DNA of 60,002 nt from NCBI RefSeq assembly GCF_001418655.1, contig NZ_LIQZ01000055.1, positions 1 through 60,002 on the forward strand, read 5' to 3'. The DNA is from Streptomyces phaeochromogenes. Lineage in GTDB: Bacteria > Actinomycetota > Actinomycetes > Streptomycetales > Streptomycetaceae. Shown here in pieces: positions 8,049-15,191 of this stretch; the stretch's first letter is position 1; each line of letters begins with the position of its first letter. A model generated the notes under the pieces. That model was not told where the DNA came from. It did not search any database and saw nothing but the letters and a program-made list of their open reading frames with translations. The translations under genes were made by a program, and so were the position numbers.

Positions 8049-9134
8049 CTACCAGCGCAGCAGGACGAGTTCGGAGGCGAAGCCGGGGCCCATCGCCAGG
8101 AGCACACCCGGCGTGCCCGGCGGCGGGCGGCGTTCGGCCAGGGTGTCGCGCAGTACGTGGAGCACCGACGACGAGGACAGGTTGCCCACGTCGGCCAGGT
8201 GACGCCAGGTCACATCGAGCGCCTCCTCGGGCAGGTCGAGGGCCTCGGTGACGGCCTCGAGGACCTTGGGGCCTCCCGGGTGGCACACCCAGGCGGTCAC
8301 GTCCTTCGGCTTGATCCCGTGGTCGCCGAGGAACCCCTCGACGTCGTCGGCGAGATACTGACGCACCACATCGGGGACCTGGGGGTCGAGGACGACCTGG
8401 AAACCGGAGTCCTTGATGTCCCAGCCCATGACGCGTCCGGTGTCCGGATACAGGTGGCTGCGGGTGTCCACGATCGTCGGGCCGACGCTCTCGTCCAGGC
8501 GGCCCTCGCGGCCCTTGAGGCCCGGGCGGTTCGCGCCGCAGGCGACGACCGCGGCGGCGCCGTCGCCGAACAGCCCGGTGGCGACCAGGTTGGCCATGGA
8601 GGCGTCGTTGCGCTGGAAGGTGAGCGAGCACAACTCGACCGACAGCAGCACCGCCACGTGGTCGGGCCGGCCCAGCAGGTAGTCGTGCATACGGGCCAGG
8701 CCGGCGGCGCCGCCGGCACAGCCCAGGCCGAACAGGGGCAGCCGTGTGACGTCCGGCCGCAGTCCGAGGCGGCCGGCCAGCCGTGCGTCGATCGAGGGGG
8801 TCGCGATGCCGGTGACGGAGGTGAAGATCAGCAGATCCACGTCGGCTGCGGACAGACCGGCCATGTCCAGTGCGTCCCGGACGGCCTTGGCGCCCAGGTC
8901 GGTGGCAGCGGCGATGAAGACATCGTTGGCGGCGCCGAATCCGTCCAGTTCCGCGTAGCGTTCGAGTGGCAGCGTCATGTGGCGCGAGCGGACCTTCGCG
9001 CTGCGGTGCAGCCGGTCCAGTACCCGGCGGTCGGTGCCCTCGGGCAGGCAGGTGCGGGCCACCATGTCGGTGATCTCGGACTGGGTGCGACGGTGGGGTG
9101 CGAGGGCACCGTGAACGGCGGCGATCCGCGTCAT
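8049..9134 (-). CDS. Type III polyketide synthase (chalcone/alkylresorcinol synthase-like)
   Basis: The 361-residue ketosynthase has the complete triad in family motifs: Cys139 in GLGCAGGAAG, His285 in CHPGGPK and Asn318 in VGNLSSSS. The C-terminal GPGFASELVLL loop is also typical. It condenses an acyl starter with malonyl-CoA extenders and cyclises the product. ATG 9134 is taken as start because GGAA precedes it and it gives the usual N-terminus; the open frame extends further. Gene order PKS, ICMT-like methyltransferase, flavoprotein matches srsABC of S. griseus (phenolic lipids), and a divergent UbiA gene adds possible prenylation. The product is therefore inferred to be a methylated and oxidised alkyl- or prenyl-phenol or quinone. 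Confidence 0.9.
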   Translation of the reverse strand: MTRIAAVHGALAPHRRTQSEITDMVARTCLPEGTDRRVLDRLHRSAKVRSRHMTLPLERYAELDGFGAANDVFIAAATDLGAKAVRDALDMAGLSAADVDLLIFTSVTGIATPSIDARLAGRLGLRPDVTRLPLFGLGCAGGAAGLARMHDYLLGRPDHVAVLLSVELCSLTFQRNDASMANLVATGLFGDGAAAVVACGANRPGLKGREGRLDESVGPTIVDTRSHLYPDTGRVMGWDIKDSGFQVVLDPQVPDVVRQYLADDVEGFLGDHGIKPKDVTAWVCHPGGPKVLEAVTEALDLPEEALDVTWRHLADVGNLSSSSVLHVLRDTLAERRPPPGTPGVLLAMGPGFASELVLLRW

Positions 9135-9304
9135 ATGGTTCCCGTCCGATTCGCGGCTCTGGTGAGGTGCCACCCACTCCGGTGAGTCGCTCCCCACGTG
9201 TTCCCCGGCCCGGGACGTCGGCACCATGAATCGCCCGTCCGGCCGTTCCTCCCCAGGGGCGTGTGCTCCGGCCGGACGGGGCTCGGGCGCCTACGATCGG
9301 CCGG

Positions 9305-10171
9305 GTGAGCACTCCCGAGCAGGCTACGGGCGGCCCGGCCGCGAGTTGGGCCGGCCGGATGAGTGGTCTGGCCGGATCATGTCACCCCGGGCCTGTCGTG
9401 GCGGTCGCCGCGCTGATGACCGCTCTCGCTGTCACCGCCGGTCAGAGTGCCGGGCGTTGCGTTCTGACCGCCGCGGCCGTGCTGACCGGGCAGCTGTCCG
9501 TCGGCTGGTGCAACGACGCGTTCGACGCGAACCGGGACATCGCCGCCGGCCGCCGCGGCAAACCCGTCGTCGACGGCACGGTCGGTGTGACGGAGGTGTG
9601 GGGGGCCGCCTGTGCCGCGCTGGCGCTGTGCGTGCCGCTCTCGCTCGCCTGCGGCCTGTGGGCGGGCGCCGTTCACCTGACCGGGGTGGCGGCGGCATGG
9701 GCGTACGACCTGCGGCTCAAGGCGACAGCATGGTCCTGGGCGCCGTACGCGGTGGGTTTCGCCGCCCTCCCGGCGTTCGTGGCCCTCGGCCTGCCGGGAC
9801 AGCCGTGGCCCGCCTGGTGGGTCGTCACCGCCGGGGCCCTACTGGGGGTCGGCGCCCACCTGGGAGACGTACTGCCGGACATCCGTGCGGATCTGGCGAC
9901 GGGCGTACGGGGATGGCCGCACCGGCTTGGCCCGGACGGCGCGCGGCTGCTGCTGCCGGTGCCGCTGGTCGCCGCGTCCGCGGTGCTGGCGCTGGGGCCC
10001 GCCGGGCCACCCGGCCGGTGGGGAATGGCGGCGCTCGCGGTGGCCGCCGTGGCCGCGCTGGCCGGCACGGTGCTGGGACGTCGCTGGGAACGCGCGGCGT
10101 TCGCGTCAGCGGTCGCCGTGGCGGTGGTGGACGTGGCGCTACTCCTGCTGCGCGGCACCGGAATCGCCTGA
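9305..10171 (+). CDS. UbiA-family prenyltransferase
   Basis: The 288-residue polytopic membrane protein has two Asp-rich motifs: NDAFDANRDIAAGRRGKPV around residue 62 and DVLPDIRADLATG around residue 185. These bind Mg-diphosphate in UbiA enzymes, which attach prenyl chains to aromatic rings. About eight hydrophobic segments alternate with these loops. GTG 9305 is the likely start; an upstream GTG at 9263 is possible. It is divergent from the type III PKS operon with a 170-base shared promoter region, so the PKS product or a derived quinone is the probable acceptor. It ends before a 15-bp terminator stem. Confidence 0.82.
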   Translation: MSTPEQATGGPAASWAGRMSGLAGSCHPGPVVAVAALMTALAVTAGQSAGRCVLTAAAVLTGQLSVGWCNDAFDANRDIAAGRRGKPVVDGTVGVTEVWGAACAALALCVPLSLACGLWAGAVHLTGVAAAWAYDLRLKATAWSWAPYAVGFAALPAFVALGLPGQPWPAWWVVTAGALLGVGAHLGDVLPDIRADLATGVRGWPHRLGPDGARLLLPVPLVAASAVLALGPAGPPGRWGMAALAVAAVAALAGTVLGRRWERAAFASAVAVAVVDVALLLLRGTGIA

Positions 10172-10257
10172 CCACGCCGCCTAGCCGGCCGGGCCCCCAC
10201 CCCACGAAACCCACAAACAGAGGCAGGAGTTCCCCGATCCCTGCCGCGCGACCTGCC

Positions 10258-10294
10258 CGCCACGGCGGACGGTACGGTCCCGTCCGCCGTGGCG
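10258..10294. terminator. Strong bidirectional terminator hairpin
   Basis: A perfect 15-bp stem (arm gccacggcggacgg at its core) with a 7-base loop lies between the convergent UbiA and I36-type genes. Confidence 0.75.
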
Positions 10295-10317
10295 CCGGCA
10301 TCTGTCTGTCCAGCCGG

Positions 10318-10908
10318 CTACATGTCGCCGTTGACGTAGGGGCTCAGCGCGCCCGTGTTTTTATAGGCTCCGACGGCGATGCAGCCGGCCCGGTCGTTGA
10401 GGTACAGCGTCTGCTCGGTGACGCCCCACTGCTTCGTCTTGGTCCATTTGCCATTCTTGTTGAAGTAGCCGTACCGCTTCGCCCGGCCATTGTGGCCGTT
10501 GAGGGAGTTGTACGGGTCGTTGCGCCTGAAGGAGATGGCTTCGGCTTCCCGGTTTCCCTCGTAGCCGCAGGTGTAGTCGGGGAACAGGTGAGCGGTCCAG
10601 CCCAGGTTGGGGGCCCTCATGTAGCCCGAGGAGGGCTTGTCGGCTGCGGCGTGGCCGCGCAGGGTGTAGTCCGTACGGGCGTCGGTGACGGGGAAGACCC
10701 AGATCCTGGCGGCCTTGCCCTGGTTGAGGTTGGTGTCCTCGTAGAGGCACAGGCTCATGCTCGGACAGTCGCCCGATCCTTGCCCGAGCAGTTCCTTTAC
10801 CTCCGGGGCTGCCTTTCGGGCGGTCGGCTCGTGGCCCTGGGCGATGCCCGGCAGGGTGAGTGCGAGGGCCGCAGCGGCGACTGTCGTGGTGATCGTGAAC
10901 CGTTTCAT
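10318..10908 (-). CDS. Secreted peptidase inhibitor I36 / crystallin-like protein
   Basis: The 196-residue precursor begins MKRFTITTTVAAAALALTL with cleavage near AQGHEP. The mature part contains GDCPSMSLCLYEDTNLNQG, the beta/gamma-crystallin-like motif of inhibitor family I36, whose best known member inhibits a Streptomyces metalloprotease. A second motif, ISFRRNDPYNSLNGHNG, supports the crystallin-type fold. The ATG at 10908 is chosen because it creates the signal peptide; the frame is open upstream. It is extracellular and monocistronic. The actual target protease is unknown. Confidence 0.72.
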   Translation of the reverse strand: MKRFTITTTVAAAALALTLPGIAQGHEPTARKAAPEVKELLGQGSGDCPSMSLCLYEDTNLNQGKAARIWVFPVTDARTDYTLRGHAAADKPSSGYMRAPNLGWTAHLFPDYTCGYEGNREAEAISFRRNDPYNSLNGHNGRAKRYGYFNKNGKWTKTKQWGVTEQTLYLNDRAGCIAVGAYKNTGALSPYVNGDM

Positions 10909-11046
10909 GATCCACTCAACGCACCAACCCTCGAACAGGCACCGCGGCAATCGGGTGCACTGCATCCCTCCCGCGCCCTGGCTACTCCCACGTCCGTGGT
11001 CCTCAAGGCCGAGTGACGTCAGCACTCACCGATATTGATCATGGAG

Positions 11047-11412
11047 CTACTGAGCGGTGGGCGCCGCCATGTGCAGCAGTCGTTCGGTGAGTTCCCGGTA
11101 CTGCCTGAGCGCGACGCGTAGTTCCTCGGTCTGCGCTTCGGTGTCCTGGCCCTGCCGGCCCGATCGCAGGACGCGCCGTTGCTCTGTGAGGGTGTTTGTG
11201 AAGTGGGTGGTGACTTCGTCGAAGACGCTGTCGGCTTCCTCCACGGCCTGGCGTGGGCTGTCCATGAAGGTGTTGAGGGCCTGTTGGAGGCGCAGGGTGA
11301 GCTTGTCCCGTTCGCCCTGGGGGAGCAGCTCCGCGACCGGCTTGCGATCGGGGCTACCGGCGACCGCGGCTGTATCGGCGTCCGCCACGGCGTCCACCAC
11401 CGCGCCTGCCAC
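11047..11412 (-). CDS. Helical stress-island protein, paralogue of the 20910-21380 product
   Basis: The 121-residue protein is predicted almost entirely helical and charged. The segment ALNTFMDSPRQAVEEADSVF corresponds to the product of 20910-21380 (VQEQFVESPQKAVTEADALL), and both end in an E-L/M-R-x-A helix. The gene overlaps the end of the hydrophobic-protein gene by 59 bases, so it is probably translated by coupling; an internal GTG is also possible. It is the last gene of a leftward operon. I do not know a function; this domain recurs in streptomycete stress clusters. Confidence 0.55.
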   Translation of the reverse strand: MAGAVVDAVADADTAAVAGSPDRKPVAELLPQGERDKLTLRLQQALNTFMDSPRQAVEEADSVFDEVTTHFTNTLTEQRRVLRSGRQGQDTEAQTEELRVALRQYRELTERLLHMAAPTAQ

Positions 11413-11545
11413 TGCTGCGCCCGCGCATGGCGAAGCCGACGATCCAGACGACGAGGAGTACGGCGGCGACCCACCAGAGGGTCTGCATGGTGAAGCCGAA
11501 CCCGAACACCACCAGGATCAGCAGAAGGAGAAGAATCCAAAGCAT
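11354..11545 (-). CDS. Tiny hydrophobic membrane protein with Arg-rich tail
   Basis: The 63-residue protein has MLWILLLLLILVVFGFGFT, then LWWVAAVLLVVWIVGFAMR, two membrane segments in a hairpin, and a tail rich in Arg and Gly. The motif FGxGF followed by WWVAA is shared with the products of 12255-12410 and 22082-22360, making three members of one small family in this window. A GGAGG site precedes the ATG. The function is unknown; a membrane-associated, nucleic-acid or phospholipid-binding tail is plausible but inferred. Confidence 0.7.
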   Translation of the reverse strand: MLWILLLLLILVVFGFGFTMQTLWWVAAVLLVVWIVGFAMRGRSSGRRGGGRRGGRRYSRGRR

Positions 11546-11660
11546 TGCCGGGCCTCCAGATCGCGGGAAGTTCCTGAGTTCCGCGGGGTCCGGGCGAAGC
11601 GGGGAGGTGGAATGCGTCCCGAGTGATCCGGAATGGCATGGCCCTACGCCGTGCTGTCAG

Positions 11661-11873
11661 TCAACGCCTGGCAACCTCCCTTGTCAACGCGGTGTCTGCA
11701 CGGGGGAGTTCTGCGAGCCGGGCAGGGGCCGCTGGGGCAATCGGAGCCTTGGCGGGACTGTCGACCGGCTCGGCCGGCGCCGCCGGGAGGATGCGGTCCT
11801 CCCACCAGGACAGGCCCATCACGGTGGCGAGCAGGACGAAGGGGACGGAAGCCGGAACGATCAGTACGTACAT
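11661..11873 (-). CDS. Small single-pass membrane protein (MYVLIVP family), copy 1
   Basis: The 70-residue protein begins MYVLIVPASVPFVLLATVMG, one membrane segment, followed by LSWWEDRILP and a Pro/Ala-rich tail. Copy 2 at 21555-21689 has MYALIVPVLTPFVLLATVLG then LSWWEDHVLP. I do not recognise the family. It is divergent from the 12255 gene across a conserved 380-base region, so the pair are probably co-regulated. Confidence 0.65.
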   Translation of the reverse strand: MYVLIVPASVPFVLLATVMGLSWWEDRILPAAPAEPVDSPAKAPIAPAAPARLAELPRADTALTREVARR

Positions 11874-12254
11874 GCGTACCGCCTGCGGTGGATGCGTGCG
11901 ACGCGGCGGGCAGCGGAGGGGGGATGCCCGCATGGGGCGCATCGAGGCTGCGACCGGATCGCGTAGCTACGGTGAGTGCGGGAGCGCCCGCCGGGGGCGG
12001 GACGGGTTCCGGCACTGATGCGCCAGGTGCGCCCTCGAAGGAGCGCGAGAGGTGATCGACGCTGCCGGGGGCTCGGGCCGCACCGCACACGCTAGCCCTT
12101 GCCGCTCTCCCTGGACAGACGGCAAGTGGCCATCCGGTTCCGGCGGAGGACGCTGACGTGGGTCGCTGTCCGCAACCGCTGGGGAGGACTACGCTGTTCG
12201 TGCAGGCCCCGGCCCCCGGCAGCGATGCCTTGTTCCGCCCCGGGGAGGCCCGCC
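11874..12254. promoter_or_regulatory. Conserved divergent promoter region, copy 1
   Basis: No gene is evident. Segments aligned with 21690-22081 include cacgctagc near 12089-12097, ggacaga about 25 bases later, and aggactacgctg at 12185-12196. The last holds a TACGCT -10-like hexamer at 12190-12195, 65 bases before GTG 12255; in copy 2 the same element is 66 bases before GTG 22082. Retention in both copies indicates a real promoter. Confidence 0.5.
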
Positions 12255-12410
12255 GTGTTCGTTCTTCTGGTCATCCTGATCGTGGTCTTGTTCGGCCTCG
12301 GCTTCATGAACCCCATCTGGTGGGTGGCCGCGGCGGTGTTGGTGTTCGGCGCCGGGCGCGTTGGAGGCGCGAGGACCGTCGGGACCATGAACGCCGCGGG
12401 TGACCGATGA
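12255..12410 (+). CDS. Tiny hydrophobic membrane protein (FGxGF/WWVAA), copy 1, tail lost
   Basis: The 51-residue protein begins MFVLLVILIVVLFGLGF, then PIWWVAAAVLVFGA. GTG 12255 follows GGGGAGG by six bases. Compared with copy 2 (22082-22360) it lacks 130 bases just after the membrane segment, and the frame then runs into an unrelated short tail. The ancestral tail is still readable one frame over: 12356-12403 gives ARWRREDRRDHERRG, against ARWRREERRDRERRR in copy 2. So the truncation is a recent deletion and the protein may be membrane-only. Confidence 0.65.
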   Translation: MFVLLVILIVVLFGLGFMNPIWWVAAAVLVFGAGRVGGARTVGTMNAAGDR

Positions 12411-12430
12411 AGTTGCCCGACATCCAGATC

Positions 12431-12454
12431 CTGGGGTGGCTTGAGCCACCCCGG
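12431..12454 (+). promoter_or_regulatory. Intercistronic hairpin before the ANTAR gene
   Basis: A stem of eight perfect pairs (ggggtggc / gccacccc) with a ttga loop, extended by two weaker pairs, lies between the membrane-protein stop and the ANTAR start. It could be a partial terminator. The tetraloop does not fit the dual-hexaloop RNA recognised by ANTAR proteins. It is absent from copy 2. Confidence 0.4.
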
Positions 12455-12484
12455 ACGCGCGGAAATCGTGGAGAGGCACATGCC

Positions 12485-12898
12485 ATGCAGCGCACAACTT
12501 TACTTCCGGAGAATTGGTGGGATCTGAGGGCCGAGGCCGTGGCGGGGGAGGCTGCGGCTCAGGACGTCGTGGTGCTGCACGCCGAGAATGATCAGCTGCG
12601 GCGGGCTCTGGCCGGCCGTATGGTCATCGACCAGGCCTGCGGCATGGTGATGGTCCTGGCGCCCTGCCGCCGCGGGCCGGCCCGGCACCTGCTGGTGGAC
12701 ATCTCGCGACAGTGCCACACCCAACTTCCGGACGTGGCTGCAGCCGTGGTCGCCGCCTGGGAGGGCGAGCCGCTCTCGCGGCTGATGCAGCGGGCACTGC
12801 GGCGGGCGCTGCGGCAGCTCTACGCGGAAGACCGGGAGTGCGACTCCTCACCGGCGGATGAGCCGTCCCGCCCACTCGAGGCCGCCCGGACGGGATGA
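12485..12898 (+). CDS. ANTAR-like regulator, copy 1, with a TTA codon
   Basis: The 137-residue protein has a short N-terminus (ENWWDLRAEA), a helix AENDQLRRALAGR, then the ANTAR-like three-helix core VIDQACGMVMVLAPCRRG, LLVDISRQCH and LPDVAAAVVAAW. ANTAR domains bind RNA hairpins and cause antitermination; no GAF or receiver domain precedes it here. Codon 6 (12500-12502) is TTA, the rare leucine codon read by bldA tRNA in Streptomyces, so translation may be tied to development. GAGAGG lies upstream of ATG 12485. Paralogues are at 22423-22782 and 23220-23576. The specific target is unknown. Confidence 0.72.
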   Translation: MQRTTLLPENWWDLRAEAVAGEAAAQDVVVLHAENDQLRRALAGRMVIDQACGMVMVLAPCRRGPARHLLVDISRQCHTQLPDVAAAVVAAWEGEPLSRLMQRALRRALRQLYAEDRECDSSPADEPSRPLEAARTG

Positions 12899-13020
12899 CT
12901 GCTCTGTGACGTTGGACCGTGTGCCAGATGGCCACGCCCCGCAAAGAGCAGCGGCAGTCTCCTTCGCGTCGGTTCGTCGGCGCCGACTCTGAATGGTGAC
13001 CCGAGGAATGGTGACTCGAG

Positions 13021-13044
13021 GTTTCAACTCCTCCGTCAGGGCTA
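13021..13044 (+). promoter_or_regulatory. SigB/SigF-type promoter candidate
   Basis: GTTT, fourteen bases, then GGGCTA resembles the stress-sigma promoter of actinobacteria (GNNT, N14-16, GGGTAY). One position of the -10 deviates. It ends about ten bases before the ATG of a small membrane protein, so the transcript would be nearly leaderless. Confidence 0.4.
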
Positions 13045-13054
13045 GTCGGTGGAC

Positions 13055-13342
13055 ATGTCCAGACGCTACGGCGGAAACCCCGCGGGGACGGTCATCTCCA
13101 TCATCGCGGACATCACGGCACTGATCCTGATCCTGTGGATCGCCTTCTACCTGTTCGACGCCGACACCGCCAACGGTGTGGTCTCGTGGGTCCACGATGC
13201 GGCGAACTGGCTTTCGGGCTGGTCGCATGATCTCTTCACTATCCATTCGGACAACTGGCGTACCGTCGTCAACTACGGTCTGCCTGCTGTCGTCTACCTG
13301 CTGATCGGTCACGCGGTGGCCGGCCGGGCCGGCAGGACCTAG
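13055..13342 (+). CDS. Small membrane protein, two or three segments
   Basis: The 95-residue protein begins MSRRYGGNPAGTVISIIADI with membrane segments at about residues 12-34 (ITALILILWIAFYLF) and 74-90 (VVNYGLPAVVYLLIGHAVAG). Between them is an amphipathic stretch, VSWVHDAANWLSGWSHDLF. I recognise it only as a conserved streptomycete hypothetical protein. A GTG two codons upstream is an alternative start. The stress-type promoter in front and the neighbouring ANTAR and STAS genes suggest a general-stress role. Confidence 0.65.
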   Translation: MSRRYGGNPAGTVISIIADITALILILWIAFYLFDADTANGVVSWVHDAANWLSGWSHDLFTIHSDNWRTVVNYGLPAVVYLLIGHAVAGRAGRT

Positions 13343-13521
13343 CCTCCCTCCGTCGACGCGCAGAACATCGGGGCGCGGCGGGCCGTCATTGGTCCACCGC
13401 CCTCGATGCCCGCAAGTCAGAGTCCGTACGCAGCATGAGCCGTTCGCGAGGTGCGGACGGCTGAAGTCGGCACAGCTCAGCCCCGGCCCCCGGCAGCGCG
13501 ACACCCCGCCCGAGGAGGCCC

Positions 13522-14019
13522 ATGATGGCTGCAGGTACCGCAACTCCCCTCATCCCAGCAGGAGTTCCCCGCGCTCCGAGGCCGGCGGACAGTCACTCGT
13601 CCCTGCAGAAGGACTGCTCCTCACCCGTGGTGTCCGCACGGGGCCGGCGGCCTGTGCTCGCCGTTCTGCCCGAGGACCGCGAGACGCTCGTCGTCAGCGG
13701 CAGTCTCGCTCTCGCCACCGTTCCAGGACTGCGCGAGCGTCTTCTGCGCGAATGCCACAGCCCTGGAAGCCGGGTGATCCTCGATCTGTCGGGAGTCACC
13801 TCCTGCGACACCATGGGCCTCGGGCTGCTCGTCGCCACGGCGCGCAGGCTCCGCCTCTCCGGCGGCGACCTGCGCCTCGCTGCCCCAAGCCGTGTCGTCG
13901 TCGAGGCGCTGGGCGACAGCGGGCTGATCCGGCTCTTCCGCGTCCTTCCCGGTACCGGTACGGCCGTCGGGAGCACGGCTGCGGAGGTGCCTGCGCCGGA
14001 GTGCCGGACAGTGGCCTAG
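13522..14019 (+). CDS. STAS-domain protein (anti-sigma factor antagonist type)
   Basis: The 165-residue protein has a disordered N-terminus of about 55 residues and a STAS domain: ETLVVSGSLALATVPGLRE, VILDLSGVTSCDTMGLGLL and LRLAAPSRVVVEAL. The usual phospho-acceptor motif D-S-x-G reads D-T-M-G here, so Thr would replace Ser. Such proteins free sigma factors by binding anti-sigma kinases; no kinase or sigma gene is in this window. GAGGAGG at 13512-13518 supports ATG 13522. Confidence 0.75.
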   Translation: MMAAGTATPLIPAGVPRAPRPADSHSSLQKDCSSPVVSARGRRPVLAVLPEDRETLVVSGSLALATVPGLRERLLRECHSPGSRVILDLSGVTSCDTMGLGLLVATARRLRLSGGDLRLAAPSRVVVEALGDSGLIRLFRVLPGTGTAVGSTAAEVPAPECRTVA

Positions 14020-14136
14020 GCACTCGCCTCCGCAGGGACGGACGCGGTGACGGCGGGCGATCACGTCACCACCCGTAATGCGGCCTCCGTCGCTGCACAA
14101 CATCCAGCACACTGCCCCGGACGCCGGGGCGATCGG

Positions 14137-14769
14137 TCACCAACTCGGCTCCGCCGCAGTCGGTTCTCCGTGAGGAAGGACCAGCGCCCGCAGCACTGCA
14201 GGACCCGGTGGCCTGTAGACCAGGCCGATGTTGAGCCATCCCCGCGACTGGAACCCGGCGCAGGCCGCGCGGTGGGTCCGGTCCACCAGGGTCGCGCCGA
14301 GCAGGGCCCGGCGGTCGGCGAGCAGCCGCTCCTGCAGCCGGTCGGCCAGGCCCTGGTGCCGTTCGGAGTGGCGGACCACCATCCCGCTGATGGCGAAGAC
14401 CTGTCCGGACGCGGTGAGTTGCTCGACGTCTTTCGGGAGCGTCCCCCGGAATCCGCTCCACCAGGAACCGTCACGCGGTACGGGGAATCCGAATGCGTAC
14501 CCCACCAGGTCCGGTGCCTCGGCGGTCAGCATGGCGAACCCCGGTCGCCACATGTCACGGGTGAGACGGCGCAGGAAGTTCTTCCGGCCGCGGTACTCCC
14601 GACCGGGCACCCTGGCACATGACTCCTCGTACAGGTCCGCCAGGTCCTCCTGAAGCCCATCGGTCTGCCAGCGGTTGAGGCGGCGCAGGCTCAGGGACGT
14701 CGTGCGCGTGGAGAGGGGCTGGTGGCCTGCCCTTGTGCGTGATCGGATCGGCCTGGTCGGGGCCGTCAC
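14137..14769 (-). CDS. GNAT-family acetyltransferase
   Basis: The 210-residue protein has a GNAT core: ADLYEESCARVPGREYRGR, FAMLTAEAPDLVGYAFGFP, and motif A as ISGMVVRHSERHQGLADRL with the acetyl-CoA loop RHQGLA, followed by GATLVDRTHRAACAGFQSRG. The GTG start at 14769 overlaps the stop of the STAS gene (GTGA, 14766-14769), so the two are translationally coupled. The substrate is unknown. The same frame is open for more than 1.5 kb upstream through antisense DNA, which is a GC effect. Confidence 0.7.
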   Translation of the reverse strand: MTAPTRPIRSRTRAGHQPLSTRTTSLSLRRLNRWQTDGLQEDLADLYEESCARVPGREYRGRKNFLRRLTRDMWRPGFAMLTAEAPDLVGYAFGFPVPRDGSWWSGFRGTLPKDVEQLTASGQVFAISGMVVRHSERHQGLADRLQERLLADRRALLGATLVDRTHRAACAGFQSRGWLNIGLVYRPPGPAVLRALVLPHGEPTAAEPSW

Positions 14770-15191
14770 AGCACACCACCCAGGCGAGCGGGCCAGATCG
14801 GGGCGAGTCGGTGTGTGGCCTCGTACAGGGGTGGGAGCTGTGAGGGCGGCCGGTTTCCGCCGAGGGCGTCCGGGAGCGTGAGGAAGAGGGAGCCGGAGCC
14901 GGTGAGGGTGACGAGGCGTTCCAGTGCCGGGCTCGGGTGGACCAGTCGTAAGGACCCTCCGGCCGAGGCGGTGCGCAGCAGGGCGTACAGGAAGGCGTTG
15001 AGGCCGCTGCAGTCGCAGAAGGTCACCGCGGTCACATCGACGTCGATGGCACGGACGCCGTCGTGCAGGCACCGTTCCAGTGACGCGTGCACCAGGGGTG
15101 CCGAGTTCAGGTCGATCTCGCCGGTCAGGGTGACCAGTGTCCGGTTGTCGGTGTCGTGCCGGTGGACGCTCAGGGTGAGTGGGATGCGCAT
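14766..15191 (-). CDS. STAS-domain protein (anti-sigma factor antagonist type)
   Basis: The 141-residue protein has LTLSVHRHDTDNRTLVTLTG, EIDLNSAPLVHASLERCL and TAVTFCDCSGLNAFLYALL, a clear STAS domain covering residues 1-110. The phospho-site motif is D-C-S-G, common among streptomycete STAS proteins, with Cys at the first position of the usual D-S-S-G. It forms a coupled pair with the GNAT gene downstream. It probably acts in partner switching with a kinase encoded elsewhere. Confidence 0.8.
   Translation of the reverse strand: MRIPLTLSVHRHDTDNRTLVTLTGEIDLNSAPLVHASLERCLHDGVRAIDVDVTAVTFCDCSGLNAFLYALLRTASAGGSLRLVHPSPALERLVTLTGSGSLFLTLPDALGGNRPPSQLPPLYEATHRLAPIWPARLGGVL

Larger units (their letters stand above)
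11645..12900. repeat. Copy 1 of a duplicated stress cassette
   Basis: This block matches 21520-22790 in the same orientation, in genes and in intergenic DNA. Shared stretches include gtcctcccaccaggacaggc, cttgtcaacgc and aggactacgctg. It contains the MYxLIVP membrane protein (-), the FGxGF membrane protein (+) and an ANTAR-like protein (+). It lacks the PRC-barrel gene and has a 130-base deletion relative to copy 2. Confidence 0.75.

Noticed and set aside
10258..10294. Inverted repeat considered as an attachment site or insertion-element end
   Set aside because: It sits between two convergent stops, has a 7-base loop and no nearby transposase or integrase; it is a terminator.
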